From the NCBI RefSeq assembly GCF_000760695.4, contig NZ_JHEG04000001.1:3816452-3880451 (forward strand): 64,000 nt of DNA, given 5' to 3'. Origin of the DNA: Tolypothrix bouteillei VB521301. GTDB lineage: Bacteria > Cyanobacteriota > Cyanobacteriia > Cyanobacteriales > Nostocaceae. The translations under genes and the position numbers were made by a program. The notes under the pieces were generated by a model. That model made no database searches, had not been told where the DNA came from, and saw only the letters and a list, made by a program, of their open reading frames with translations. Positions 44,766 to 54,960 of the stretch are shown here, piece after piece; within the stretch, counting starts at the first letter, position 1, and every line of letters begins with the position of its first letter.

Positions 44766-47633
44766 GTGTCCGAAAGTCCTAATAACAGTCCAACTATAGA
44801 AGCGGGGGAGCTAATCCTTTTTGCTGAAGTCGCGGAAAGGATCGCTGCCACTTCAAAGCGTACTGAAAAAGCAGCATTGCTGGGCGATTACTTTACAAAA
44901 TTATGCGATCGCGATTTAATCCTGGCTGCTCGTTACTTTTCTGGTTACCTCTTTCCATTACGCGACCAACGTACTGTTAATATAGGGGGAGCAGCTTTGT
45001 TAACGGCGATCGCAACTGTCAGTGGGATGGAAAAATCGGAAATCCAAGAGAAGATAGTTAAAAAAGGTGACCCCGGTGACGTAGCTTTTGAGGTTTTCCC
45101 TCACCAAGTAGAAAATCAGCCTTCTCTGAGCCTGTTAAAGTTATCAGAAAAACTCGAACAACTTGCGATCGCAACAGGAACAAAACGCAAAATCTCTCTA
45201 TTGACAGATTTACTCAAACTAGCAACACCTCTAGAAGCAAAATATATCGTCAAACTCTTAGCAGGCGATTTAAGGATTGGATTAAAAGAAGGTGCGGTTG
45301 AAGATGCGATCGCCCGTCTTTTTAAACTCCCCATTCAGAAAATCCAATGGGTCAATATGTTAACGGGTGACATAGGTGAAACAGCAGTACTTGCTCGGAA
45401 CGGACAACTTGACCAAGCAAAAATGCGGCTCTTTCATCCCATCAAATTTATGCTGGCTAGTCCCGTTACAGATTTAACAGAAGTTACAAAGCAAATGCCA
45501 GTTGGTTTTGCTGTTGAAGACAAATATGACGGGATTCGCGCTCAAGTTCATATTGCACCAGCTTTAGAAGACCAAGAGATTTTACACGGTACAGTGTGCA
45601 ATAATAAACGTATTGCCATCTTCTCACGCACCCTTGACGAAATTACCCCCAGCTTTCCCGATCTCATCAATCCGCTTGCTAGTTTAATAGAGGTAAAATC
45701 AAAAACCGATGAAGCAAGCGGGTTAATTTTAGATGGTGAAATTGTCCCAATTCATGGAGAAGAAATATTACCATTTCAAGAACTGCAAAAGCGATTGGGA
45801 CGCAAAAAAGTTTCAGAAGAGTTACTCAATGCTGTACCTGTTGCATTTGTTGCCTATGATGTCTTGTATGAAGAACGCGTATTAATTAACGAACCTTTTG
45901 AGACTCGTCGCACAATTCTTGAATCTTTACATTTAAATAACGAAAGAATACGGTTGGGAATTGACAAACGGTTTGCTGATATTTCTAACTTAGATGAAGA
46001 ATTTACAGCAGCTCGCAAACGGGGAAATGAGGGATTGATGGTAAAAGACCTCAATTCCACTTATAAACCAGGTCGTCGGGGACGCGAGTGGCTCAAGGTT
46101 AAACGTGCGATCGCAACCCTAGATGTCGTTGTTACAGCAGCAGAAGTTGGTACGGGAAAAAGAAGCCGCTTCCTCTCTGACTTTACCTTTGCAGTACGTA
46201 AAAGCGAAGACGATCCAACACTTTTAAATGTAGGTAAAGCATACTCAGGGCTAACCGATGCAGAAGTGACCGAACTTAGCAATTGGTTTCGCGCTCATAC
46301 TTTACGAGAGTTAGAGCATGGTAGGGTGTGTGTGGTGGAACCAAAAATTGTTTTGGAAATCACTTTTGACCGGGTACAACCATCAGATAGACACAATAGC
46401 GGTTACGCCCTGCGGTTTCCCCGCATTCTTAGAATCAGAAACGATAAGCCCGTTGAAGAAATTGATACCCTGGAAACAGTAAAGCGTTTGGCTCAAATCA
46501 TCTCAGTTTCTCCACAAGACAAGGAAGCAGAGGAAACAACAAAACCAATGACTTCCCCATCTTTGAGTTTCTCTACGACACCAACTCTAGAAACAGCGCG
46601 TGATGCTTTCCAGGCTTTTGTTGAACGCATGAACTCACAGCAACGCCAAGTCATACTTCATGATTCAGATGCGGATGGGATTGCAGCTGGTGTAGTGTTA
46701 CAGTTGGCGCTGTCAAAAGCTGGTTTTGGAAATGTGACACGAGTCATTCCAGACAGAGAACGTAACGCGTGGACGAGTGCTAATCGTCAAGAAGTGCAAG
46801 ATGCTGCACCTAATTCTTTATTTGTACTTGACCTTGGTAGTCAATCGGAACCAGTGATTCCCGGTATTCCTACTTGCTTTATTGACCACCATCGTCCAGA
46901 AGGAGTACCGCCAGGTGATACTCTCATCAGTGCTTATACTTGGGAACCCATTCCCAATACTTCACTCATTGTTTGGGAATTGTGCAAAGGTATTGTAGAT
47001 GTATCGGATTTAGACTGGATTGCTGCTATTGGAACTGTCAGCGATTTGGGGGAAAAAGCTCCTTTTGAAATGTTGGGAGTTGCTAAAAGTAAGTATACTG
47101 CTAAGTATCTTAAAGAGGTAACTGCCTTAATTAATGCAGTTCGACGAGCATCTCAATACAACCCAGAAGTTGCGGCTAGGGTTTTGCTGACTCACAATTC
47201 ACCACGCGATATATTTAACTCCAATACATCAGAAGTTGAGCAACTGCGTTCTGCAAGAGCAGAAGTAAAAGCTGCAATGGATGAAGCGAGAAAAGCTGCA
47301 CCTATGTTTGCAGGAAATGTCGCTTTGCTGCAAATTAACTCACCTTGTCAGATTCATCCATTAATTGCTCAAAGCTGGCGCTCGCGTTTGCCAAAGTACA
47401 TTGTTATAGTTGCAAATTCAGGATACATTCCCGGACGAGTCAATTTTAGCGTCAGAACTGATTCTGAAATCAACGTGCTGGACTTTTTACGCAATATTGG
47501 ATTGTCAGAAGGTGAAGGCAATTACGGTCACGGACATGACTTTGCTTCAGGAGGAAGTTTGCCCGTCGAGCGTTGGCATGAGTTATTAGCTAAACTTGGA
47601 TTTAAACAGTTTGAGCTTGTGAAATCAGATTGA
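44766..47633 (+). CDS. ATP-dependent DNA ligase fused to a DHH/RecJ-like phosphoesterase
   Basis: 955 residues with a GTG start (MSESPNNSPTIEAGEL). Residues about 10-200 form the ligase N-terminal DNA-binding domain. Adenylation Lys253 sits in VEDKYDGIRAQ, with LILDGEIVP, FVAYDVLY, EGLMVKDL and REWLKVKR following to about residue 580, including an OB-fold end. A linker near 590-620 leads to a DHH domain with HDSDADGIAAG (Asp633, 635 and 637) and CFIDHHRPEG (Asp707-His708-His709). The C terminus (FSVRTD, then GEGNYGHGHDFASGGSL) matches a DHHA1-type half. Both active sites look complete, so the protein could both seal and process DNA ends. Confidence 0.9.
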   Translation: MSESPNNSPTIEAGELILFAEVAERIAATSKRTEKAALLGDYFTKLCDRDLILAARYFSGYLFPLRDQRTVNIGGAALLTAIATVSGMEKSEIQEKIVKKGDPGDVAFEVFPHQVENQPSLSLLKLSEKLEQLAIATGTKRKISLLTDLLKLATPLEAKYIVKLLAGDLRIGLKEGAVEDAIARLFKLPIQKIQWVNMLTGDIGETAVLARNGQLDQAKMRLFHPIKFMLASPVTDLTEVTKQMPVGFAVEDKYDGIRAQVHIAPALEDQEILHGTVCNNKRIAIFSRTLDEITPSFPDLINPLASLIEVKSKTDEASGLILDGEIVPIHGEEILPFQELQKRLGRKKVSEELLNAVPVAFVAYDVLYEERVLINEPFETRRTILESLHLNNERIRLGIDKRFADISNLDEEFTAARKRGNEGLMVKDLNSTYKPGRRGREWLKVKRAIATLDVVVTAAEVGTGKRSRFLSDFTFAVRKSEDDPTLLNVGKAYSGLTDAEVTELSNWFRAHTLRELEHGRVCVVEPKIVLEITFDRVQPSDRHNSGYALRFPRILRIRNDKPVEEIDTLETVKRLAQIISVSPQDKEAEETTKPMTSPSLSFSTTPTLETARDAFQAFVERMNSQQRQVILHDSDADGIAAGVVLQLALSKAGFGNVTRVIPDRERNAWTSANRQEVQDAAPNSLFVLDLGSQSEPVIPGIPTCFIDHHRPEGVPPGDTLISAYTWEPIPNTSLIVWELCKGIVDVSDLDWIAAIGTVSDLGEKAPFEMLGVAKSKYTAKYLKEVTALINAVRRASQYNPEVAARVLLTHNSPRDIFNSNTSEVEQLRSARAEVKAAMDEARKAAPMFAGNVALLQINSPCQIHPLIAQSWRSRLPKYIVIVANSGYIPGRVNFSVRTDSEINVLDFLRNIGLSEGEGNYGHGHDFASGGSLPVERWHELLAKLGFKQFELVKSD

Positions 47634-47651
47634 CAGGTTTGACAAAGATGG

Positions 47652-48497
47652 CTATTTCTCCATCCGTACATCATTCACCAAACGATCCAAGTCTTGCTGC
47701 ATTTGGGTGTATACTAAATCATAACATTCAGCCACATAATTGCGATCCTTAGCAGCGTCTTTGCCATATTTCTCAAATATTATTGGCGGACAGATACGAG
47801 TATGAATTTGTACGGGTAAAGGAAAATTAGGTAAAGGTCCAACAGATAAACCCCAAGGCAAACCCAGGTATATGGGAAATACTTTTGGGTCTATATCCAA
47901 CAACCATGGTAATCCCCATTGGTGTAACTGCTGTGCTACGGGATAGAAATCGCCCAAAATAATCAAAGTATCATGAGCACCTACAGATATAACGGGAATA
48001 ATAGGAACTTCTTTTTGTAAAGCAAGTTTAATAAAACCTTTATTATTGGCAAAGTTAATTTTATATCGCTGAGAGTGAGGACGAAACATATCATACTGTC
48101 CTCCCGGATAAACCAAAACACTGGCATTTCTGTCCAAGGCAGCGCTAGCCATTTTAGGATGCGCTATAATTGCCCCAGCTTTTGCGGCTAAATGGGAAGT
48201 GTAAGGGCTGATTTTCCAAGCATATGAGTGCATTAAACCATACACCAACCGTTGAGTTCCAAATCGACCGAACCAATCATACGCCATCATATGTAAATCG
48301 GGAGAAGCCATTCCACCATTGTGGGAACCTACTAGCAATACCTTTTCTTGTAAGGGAATATGATGCCAACCATCGGTTTTCACGCGGAAGTAATACCGAT
48401 AAAACCATTCCCACACTGGCATTAATGACTCAATAAATTGCTCTTCTCGCTTATCTAGAGACCAACCAGGTAAAGGTGAATTTTCTTGATGAGCCAT
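47652..48497 (-). CDS. Lysophospholipid acyltransferase-like protein
   Basis: 281 residues. The PlsC/LPLAT pattern is modified: VGSHNGGMASPDLHMMAYDW corresponds to the NHx4D block region, and VLVYPGGQYDMFRPHSQRYK to the EGTR block (here PGG). A later PIIPVISVGAHDTLIIL fits the family. It likely acylates a glycerol or lysolipid at the membrane. It is convergent with the ligase gene (18 bases apart). Confidence 0.82.
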   Translation of the reverse strand: MAHQENSPLPGWSLDKREEQFIESLMPVWEWFYRYYFRVKTDGWHHIPLQEKVLLVGSHNGGMASPDLHMMAYDWFGRFGTQRLVYGLMHSYAWKISPYTSHLAAKAGAIIAHPKMASAALDRNASVLVYPGGQYDMFRPHSQRYKINFANNKGFIKLALQKEVPIIPVISVGAHDTLIILGDFYPVAQQLHQWGLPWLLDIDPKVFPIYLGLPWGLSVGPLPNFPLPVQIHTRICPPIIFEKYGKDAAKDRNYVAECYDLVYTQMQQDLDRLVNDVRMEK

Positions 48498-48747
48498 AAG
48501 TTAACAGGAGCTAGAGGTACGCAACATATTATATTTGCTTGTTTAAGATTTACAATTGCTCGATTTTACACGATTGGTACTTAAGTAATTTTTGATAAAT
48601 TTCACAATTGTTGAGGAAATTACTTGTAAGGTTATGCTATCCTATGTTTCTAGGGTTCTATTCGGTTATGCACCTTGTTTTTTATTTTATGGCAAGCGTA
48701 TCTCCGAATCTAAAATCTCTACACCTTCTGATTCTGGAGATAGTCTA

Positions 48748-49062
48748 ATGTCGATTTATGTTGGTAACTTATCCTATGAGGTAGAACAAGATGACCTCAG
48801 ACAAGTTTTTGCTGAGTATGGAACAGTGAAGAACGTTCAATTACCTACAGACAGGGAAACAGGTCGCGTTCGTGGTTTCGCATTTGTGGAAATGGGAACA
48901 GAGGCAGAAGAAGCTGCTGCAATTGAGTCCCTAGATGGGGCTGAGTGGATGGGTCGCAATCTAAAGGTTAACAAAGCCAAGCCCAAAGAAGATAGAGGAT
49001 CTTTTGGTGGTGGTGGTAGACGGGGAAATAATGGTGGCGGAGGATACTCTCGCCGCTACTAG
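48748..49062 (+). CDS. rbp: RRM RNA-binding protein (Rbp type)
   Basis: 104 residues from the ATG at 48748 (MSIYVGNLSYEVEQDD), with GGAGA eight bases upstream. A longer open frame continues 52 codons up, but reads as leader. The RNP2 and RNP1 motifs are IYVGNLSYEV and GRVRGFAFVEM, followed by a Gly-rich tail (GGGGRRGNNGGGGYSRRY). Cyanobacterial Rbp proteins are small, often cold-induced, and bind mRNA. It lies 122 bases before rpsU on the same strand, a conserved pairing. A terminator hairpin between them should limit read-through. Confidence 0.92.
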   Translation: MSIYVGNLSYEVEQDDLRQVFAEYGTVKNVQLPTDRETGRVRGFAFVEMGTEAEEAAAIESLDGAEWMGRNLKVNKAKPKEDRGSFGGGGRRGNNGGGGYSRRY

Positions 49063-49105
49063 AGATTTGAGACCCAAGTCTGTTAAACTCTAAGGTCACT
49101 TGGGC

Positions 49106-49128
49106 GGGCAAAGAGTCTGCCCTTTTTT
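49106..49128 (+). terminator. Terminator/attenuator between rbp and rpsU
   Basis: A GGGCA/TGCCC stem (49106-49110 and 49118-49122) with a 7-base loop leads into TTTTTT. It lies about 45 bases past the rbp stop and could give partial termination, keeping rpsU on a separate or attenuated transcript. Confidence 0.7.
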
Positions 49129-49184
49129 ATCCTTAGTAGACTTTACATTGCTTTCCACGATCCAAAACGCATTAGGAGCAGAGA

Positions 49185-49379
49185 ATGACCCAAATTATTG
49201 TGGGCGAAAATGAAGGGATTGAGTCAGCTTTACGCCGATTTAAGCGCGAAGTTTCCAAAGCAGGGATTCTTCCAGATTTGAAGAAAAATCGTCACTTTGA
49301 AACGCCCTTGGAAAAAAATAAGCGTAAAGCTCAAGCAGTTGCAAGATCCAAGCGGTATAAGAGACGCACTCGTGCTTAA
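49185..49379 (+). CDS. rpsU: 30S ribosomal protein S21
   Basis: 64 residues: [20 protein letters not shown], then [20 protein letters not shown] and a basic end KRYKRRTRA. It matches bacterial S21, including the ExIExALRRFKR core and the Lys/Arg tail. It is a small-subunit protein near the anti-Shine-Dalgarno end of 16S rRNA. It lies downstream of the RRM-protein gene, as often in cyanobacteria, and ends about 80 bases before the GGDEF-EAL gene on the other strand. Confidence 0.97.
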   Translation: MTQIIVGENEGIESALRRFKREVSKAGILPDLKKNRHFETPLEKNKRKAQAVARSKRYKRRTRA

Positions 49380-49458
49380 TTAACGATTGGGGATGAGAGA
49401 AGTATTAACTTCCTCTCTCTCTTGCCAAACAAAAAATTTTATGGAAACGGTCAAAACC

Positions 49459-52458
49459 TCACCATTGAGGATTTGCCTTAATTATTGCTGTGGCATCTAA
49501 GCTATTCAATGGTTTGGAGAAAAAGTAGCCTTGAGCATCTTCACAGTTTAACTGTCTCACAAAAGCCAGTTGTTCTTTCGTCTCCACACCTTCGGCGGTT
49601 ACTTTGAGACCCAATTTGTGTGCCAAGGTGACAATAATTTCAGTAATTTCTAAGTTTCTGCGATCGATATTCTTGGGACTAACAAAAGATTTGTCAATCT
49701 TCAAAACATTAATTGGAAAACTGTAAAGACGACTTAAGGAAGAATGACCTGTACCAAAGTCATCCATTGATATTTTAACACCCAACTCTCGAAGTTGACA
49801 GAGAGTTGCAATAGTTTCATCGCCGTTTTCCATAATGACACTTTCCGTAACCTCTACAATTAAACTCCCAGGGTTAAGACCAGTTGAGTGTAGAATTTGC
49901 TGAATCTGTTGAGTCAAATTTGATTGAGAAAATTGTTTAATAGAAAGATTAACAATAATTTTCTCCAGCACGTTAGGAGGTTCGCTCAGTTGCCAAGCTT
50001 GCATTTGGTGACACGCTTCATGGAGTGTCCAGTAACCCATCTCAATAATTAGTCCTGTTTCTTCTGCTAAAGGAATAAAATCTACCGGATTAAGCAAACC
50101 ACGTTCTGGGTGTTGCCAGCGCAGTAGAGCTTCAAAACCTAAAATAGAACCACTTGAGAGCGATACAATTGGTTGATAATAAACTCGAAATTCTTGACGT
50201 TCAATTGCACGGCGCAGATCGGTTTCTAACTGCAATCTAGCGAGAGCATCAGCATACATATCTGAATTGAATAGCTCGTAGCGTGCTTTGCCCAGTGCCT
50301 TAGCTTGGTACATTGCTGTATCGGCATCTCTGAGAAGGTCTTCTGGTTGGTTGTAGTCTACTATTGAACTTAAAGCGATGCCAATACTTGCCGTCGCGAA
50401 TACTTCTTGTCCTTCAAGCTCAATAGGTAATGCCAGTTCCTGTTGAATCCGTTCGGCGACTTTGATAGCGTCTGATACGTCTTGGATTTGCTCGAGTAAA
50501 ATTGTAAATTCATCTCCTCCAAATCTTGCACAAGTATCCGTGGGACGCAGACATACCTCCAGCCTGCTAGCAATAACCCGTAGGAACTGGTCTCCCATAA
50601 CATGACCAAGACTGTCATTAATGACTTTAAATCGATCTAGATCGATAAATAGCACGGCAAATAAATAGTTTTCTTGCCTTTTCACTATCTCAAGTGCGTG
50701 TTTTAAGCGCTCCATAAATAACGCTCGGTTTGGTAAACCTGTCAGTGTATCGTGAAATGCGTTATGCGATAATTGCTCCTCTACCCTTTTGCGTTCGGTA
50801 ATGTCATAAGTGTGACCTAGAATTTGATAAATTTTTCCATCTTCATTTAACAAGGGAATATAAGTAACGATTATGGTAAAAGGTCCATTTGGTAAGTTAA
50901 TCTTGCACTCACCAGTTTGTACGGTGTGTGTTTCTACAGTTTTTTGAAGCAGAGGTAAATAGGTACTTGTAACTTCATATGGAAAGAGTTCTTCATCTGT
51001 ATGACCAATAAGTGCTTCTTCAGAATAACCACTGCGGTTCACACCAAAAGCATTGACAAACTGCAATCGACATTCGGCATCATAAATAACGAATGGATGG
51101 GGAATATGGTCGATTGCTAACCGGAATCGTCGTTCGCTCAAACGTAAAGCTTCCTCTACCTGCTTGCGTTCGGTAATTTCAGTTTCTAGTTGCTTGTTAG
51201 TCTTTAATAGTTCAGCAAACGACTCTTGTATTTGAGTAGCCATTTGGTTGTGAGCTTGAGCAAGCACTCTTAATTCTTGAATACCCTCTACTGTAACAGT
51301 CTGGTCTAATTTTCCCCGAGCAATTTCCTTGGAAGCCTCGCTCAAGCGGGTAATGGGTTGGGTAATCCAATGAGAGGCGATCGCACCTGTCACTGTAGTC
51401 ACTATTAACGTTCCCAAACACAGCAAAAGAGTGGTTCGTGTATTTGCTTCGATATGTTCCATAAAGTCGGCTTCTGGAACCACTACCACAATAACCCAAT
51501 CTAGTCCGTAGTTGTCCGTAAATGGAAAAAGCTGTATGAATTGTCGTTTACCATCAATTTTAAAGTCGAGCTGCTGGGTAAAACGAATGTTATGAAAGTT
51601 ATTAAATTTAGATTTCAAATACCGTGCTGTCATGCGAGTGATGCGATCGCTGCTCTGTTGGGCTGTTAGGCGTTTGCGCTTCTCCTGTCTTTCGTGGCGA
51701 TCGAGTATAAAAAGTTTTTCATTGCTTGAACTGGCTACCAAGTTTCCAGAACGCTCGATAATAAACGTCTTTCCCGAACGTCCAACTTTTACACCCTGCA
51801 AAAATTGACTTAATTGAGCTAAAGATAAGGTAGCATTTGTAACACTTAGTAACTTTCCATTCCGGTCGTAGAGAGGTTGAGTAGCACTAATAGCCAGACC
51901 CGATGAAGAAAAATACGGGTAAATATCAGTCCAAGTCATTTTACCTGCTTTCACAGCTTTTACGTACCAAGGACGCGTGCGGGGATCGAAGGTTTTGCTA
52001 ACTTGAACTAACTGAGCGCGATTCCCCTGGCGATCGGTAGTGTATGTATGGTACTTACCACCCGTTGATTGGTTTTTGATTCTGATGACCAGCGAACCAT
52101 CTTTCAAACGATCTACCGCGTAAATGTCTCCTTGGGCGCTTCCAAACGCGATGGGACTGAGGGATTTAAACGAGAGCATTTGATACCAAAAATGACGTTC
52201 TAAACTTTTGGCATCTCTCAAATTTAACTGACCAACACGAATCGCATTTGTGTTAATTTGAGTGACAAGTTGGGGTTGCTCCATGTAATTTGTAATATAT
52301 TGATGAATCCGATTGACTAGTTCATTTCTCAAATAAAGAGCCACCTCATCAACAGCTTTTTGTCCGTTTTTTAAGGATAAGAATGCTGTGAGTCCTACAG
52401 AGGCAAAGATTTGCAGTACAAAAGGAACTATCAAAACTATACGGAGCGGTATTCTCAT
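49459..52458 (-). CDS. Membrane Cache-HAMP-PAS-GGDEF-EAL protein (cyclic-di-GMP turnover)
   Basis: 999 residues. A signal anchor (LRIVLIVPFVLQIFASVGLT) and a periplasmic Cache sensor (about 30-340) are followed by a membrane helix, HAMP and PAS (about 440-560, with DITERKRVEEQ). The GGDEF domain is intact (RFGGDEFTILLEQ), and the EAL domain carries FEALLRWQHPERGL, VNLSIKQFSQ, MDDFGTGHSS, LKIDKSFV and TAEGVE. Both activities appear possible, so it may make or destroy c-di-GMP. The sensor half is a close relative of that in the kinase at the start of the window ([29 protein letters not shown]). It is monocistronic. Confidence 0.95.
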   Translation of the reverse strand: MRIPLRIVLIVPFVLQIFASVGLTAFLSLKNGQKAVDEVALYLRNELVNRIHQYITNYMEQPQLVTQINTNAIRVGQLNLRDAKSLERHFWYQMLSFKSLSPIAFGSAQGDIYAVDRLKDGSLVIRIKNQSTGGKYHTYTTDRQGNRAQLVQVSKTFDPRTRPWYVKAVKAGKMTWTDIYPYFSSSGLAISATQPLYDRNGKLLSVTNATLSLAQLSQFLQGVKVGRSGKTFIIERSGNLVASSSNEKLFILDRHERQEKRKRLTAQQSSDRITRMTARYLKSKFNNFHNIRFTQQLDFKIDGKRQFIQLFPFTDNYGLDWVIVVVVPEADFMEHIEANTRTTLLLCLGTLIVTTVTGAIASHWITQPITRLSEASKEIARGKLDQTVTVEGIQELRVLAQAHNQMATQIQESFAELLKTNKQLETEITERKQVEEALRLSERRFRLAIDHIPHPFVIYDAECRLQFVNAFGVNRSGYSEEALIGHTDEELFPYEVTSTYLPLLQKTVETHTVQTGECKINLPNGPFTIIVTYIPLLNEDGKIYQILGHTYDITERKRVEEQLSHNAFHDTLTGLPNRALFMERLKHALEIVKRQENYLFAVLFIDLDRFKVINDSLGHVMGDQFLRVIASRLEVCLRPTDTCARFGGDEFTILLEQIQDVSDAIKVAERIQQELALPIELEGQEVFATASIGIALSSIVDYNQPEDLLRDADTAMYQAKALGKARYELFNSDMYADALARLQLETDLRRAIERQEFRVYYQPIVSLSSGSILGFEALLRWQHPERGLLNPVDFIPLAEETGLIIEMGYWTLHEACHQMQAWQLSEPPNVLEKIIVNLSIKQFSQSNLTQQIQQILHSTGLNPGSLIVEVTESVIMENGDETIATLCQLRELGVKISMDDFGTGHSSLSRLYSFPINVLKIDKSFVSPKNIDRRNLEITEIIVTLAHKLGLKVTAEGVETKEQLAFVRQLNCEDAQGYFFSKPLNSLDATAIIKANPQW

Positions 52459-52739
52459 AAACTTAGTAAAAAATATAAGCCATAAATTCCGCTGTGTGAT
52501 TGGCGGGCAATTTTAAAAATTCTTATTTTAAGTATGCATCTTTAAAAAATTTACTGATTGTCATTATCTTGTCATAATTATCTACTAAACTTCTAAGTAA
52601 GAACGATTCTAATTTTGTTTGAAACCCCCATTAATTTAATAGGTTTGTAGTTGCACTAACGCGTTCGCCGCTCTTGTACGCTGAAGGTCAGATAGTGCAA
52701 CTGCGAGCTAATGATTTTACATACTAGGTATGACAAACC

Positions 52740-54863
52740 ATGTTAATGGCGATCGTTACGCTCATCCTTAGTTTCTTCACCCTTCTACCTTTAAGTGCTT
52801 GGGCAAATCCGGTGAAAACCGAACACATACAAGCACAATTGGTAAGTGAAGTCAATAGCATCAAACCAGGGCAAACGTTTTGGGTGGGATTGCATTTCCA
52901 AATCCAGCAAGGATGGCATACTTATTGGAAAAACCCAGGCGACTCGGGCGCAGCACCCAGTATTGCTTGGACATTACCATCAGGATTTTCAGCAGGAGAA
53001 CTGTTGTATCCCTATCCTGAAAGATTACCAACAAGTGGGTTGATGAATTTTGGCTATAAAAATGAGGTCATGCTGTTAAGCCAAATTGCGACCCCATCCA
53101 ATATCAATACTAATAAACCGATTCAACTCAGTGCTAAAGCCGACTGGTTGGTGTGCGAACAAGAGTGTATTCCAGAAAATGCAACACTGAATCTTAATTT
53201 AGAAATAGCGAAAGACACACCTGTTCCTAACACCAAGTGGACAAAGGTTTTTGAGAAAACGCGAGCTGCTCTACCGCAAGACTCTCCATGGCAAAGTACT
53301 GCTCGTATCAATGGGGAAACTTTGACTCTCAGGGTGAATGCACGGCAATTGCAAGCAAATCAGATTAAGGAAGTGGCATTTTTCCCCAATGAAGATGGTA
53401 TCATCAGCAATGCAGCCCCTCAAAAAGCGAGTTTCGATAAAGATGGCTTAACTGTCCAATTGGAAAGAGGAAATCGCAGTGATGTCAAACAAGTCAGTGG
53501 TGTTCTTGTTCTGCAAGAAGTTTTAGATGGACAAATTGCCAATCAAGCATTTGCGATAAGCCCTTGGGTTAACGGCTCAAGCCGTATTGCAACCCAACTA
53601 GAAACAGCAGCCAATCCACAAGCTGCTTCTCCACAGTTGTGGAAGGTTTTAGGGTTGGCATTACTTGGTGGATTTGCTCTCAACCTCATGCCTTGTGTTT
53701 TCCCCGTACTATCACTGAAAGCATTAAACGTTGTTCAAAAATCAAACTTCAGCAAACAAGAAGTTCGCCTGAGGGGACTGGTATTTACAGCAGGTGTACT
53801 CATAAGTTTTACAGCTCTAGCTACAATGCTGATCGTACTGCGTAGTTTGGGACAGCAAATTGGTTGGGGATTTCAGCTACAATCACCCGTCTTTGTGACT
53901 TTGTTGGCGTATTTAATGTTTGCTGTCGGCTTAAGTTTGTCCGGGGTGTTTATCTTTGGTGCTTCCTTAATGGGTGTGGGACAAGGTTTAGCAGCACGTA
54001 ATGGTTTATGGGGTGAATTTTTTACAGGAGTTTTTGCAACAGTCGTCGCGACACCTTGTACAGCACCATTCATGGCGACAGCGATTGGAGTCGCACTCAC
54101 ACAGACACCAGCAATCGCCATAAGTATTTTTCTGTTGTTGGGTTTGGGTTTAGCGTTTCCTTACCTGCTGATCGGTTTTCTTCCCGGTTTGCAAAAAGTT
54201 TTACCCAAACCCGGTGCATGGATGGAGACATTTGCTCAATTTCTTGCCTTTCCAATGTATGCTGCAACAGCTTGGTTGGTTTGGGTGTTAGCGCAGCAAA
54301 CAGGAAGCACTGGTTTAGCTGCAGCCTTGTTTGGGTTGGTACTTATAGGTTTTGCAGCTTGGTTGCATCAAAAAACTTATATGATAGCTGGTTGGACGCG
54401 ACGCTTTGCCAGTATTGCAGCATTCATAGTATTGGGATTTGCCCTAACTTTGGCACAATTACCAAGTAGCATAGCTCCTAACGCTGCTAACTCTAATACT
54501 CAACAAGCCACTTCCAACGGACTCAATTGGCAACCTTATAATGCTCAAAAACTAGCTGAGTTACGCCAATCTGGGAAACCAGTCTTTGTCAACTTTTCTG
54601 CAGCTTGGTGTATCACTTGTTTGGTTAATGAACGTGTCGCCCTCAATCAATCTGATACGATCGCTGCTTTCCAAGAAAAAAATGTCGCTCTTCTCAAAGC
54701 CGATTGGACAAACCGCGACACTGAAATAACTCAAGCCCTAGCAGCTTTCGGAAGAAGTGGTGTACCTCTATACTTATTATACTCTGCTAATTCTGATACA
54801 CCGCAAATTTTACCTCAAATTCTCTCTCCACAACAAGTACAGGAAAAGGTAAAAAGTTTGTAG
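52740..54863 (+). CDS. DsbD/ScsB-type thiol:disulfide reductase
   Basis: 707 residues. A signal peptide (TLILSFFTLLPLSAWA) leads to a periplasmic DsbC-like N domain (about 25-290, including WLVCEQECIPENATL). About eight membrane helices (about 295-575) follow, with the redox pairs LNLMPCVFPVLSLKA and ATPCTAPFMATA. The C-terminal thioredoxin domain has NFSAAWCITCLVNERVAL (CITC). It passes electrons from cytoplasmic thioredoxin to periplasmic partners. The next gene, 97 bases on, encodes a redoxin lipoprotein that is the likely client. The heptamer repeats lie between them. Confidence 0.9.
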   Translation: MLMAIVTLILSFFTLLPLSAWANPVKTEHIQAQLVSEVNSIKPGQTFWVGLHFQIQQGWHTYWKNPGDSGAAPSIAWTLPSGFSAGELLYPYPERLPTSGLMNFGYKNEVMLLSQIATPSNINTNKPIQLSAKADWLVCEQECIPENATLNLNLEIAKDTPVPNTKWTKVFEKTRAALPQDSPWQSTARINGETLTLRVNARQLQANQIKEVAFFPNEDGIISNAAPQKASFDKDGLTVQLERGNRSDVKQVSGVLVLQEVLDGQIANQAFAISPWVNGSSRIATQLETAANPQAASPQLWKVLGLALLGGFALNLMPCVFPVLSLKALNVVQKSNFSKQEVRLRGLVFTAGVLISFTALATMLIVLRSLGQQIGWGFQLQSPVFVTLLAYLMFAVGLSLSGVFIFGASLMGVGQGLAARNGLWGEFFTGVFATVVATPCTAPFMATAIGVALTQTPAIAISIFLLLGLGLAFPYLLIGFLPGLQKVLPKPGAWMETFAQFLAFPMYAATAWLVWVLAQQTGSTGLAAALFGLVLIGFAAWLHQKTYMIAGWTRRFASIAAFIVLGFALTLAQLPSSIAPNAANSNTQQATSNGLNWQPYNAQKLAELRQSGKPVFVNFSAAWCITCLVNERVALNQSDTIAAFQEKNVALLKADWTNRDTEITQALAAFGRSGVPLYLLYSANSDTPQILPQILSPQQVQEKVKSL

Positions 54864-54960
54864 ATGGCTAATGGCTAATGGCTAATTGCTAATTGCTAAT
54901 TGCTAATTGCTAATGGCTAATTGCTAATAAGTTTTAAACAACTAACAACTAACAACTAAC
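54864..54960. repeat. Heptanucleotide tandem repeats (STRR)
   Basis: 54864-54930 is built of 7-base units alternating TGGCTAA and TTGCTAA, about nine units. 54938-54960 is another array of AACTAAC-type units ending exactly at the ATG of the redoxin gene. Such short tandem repeats are known from Nostocales genomes. The second array may influence the ribosome-binding region. Confidence 0.88.
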
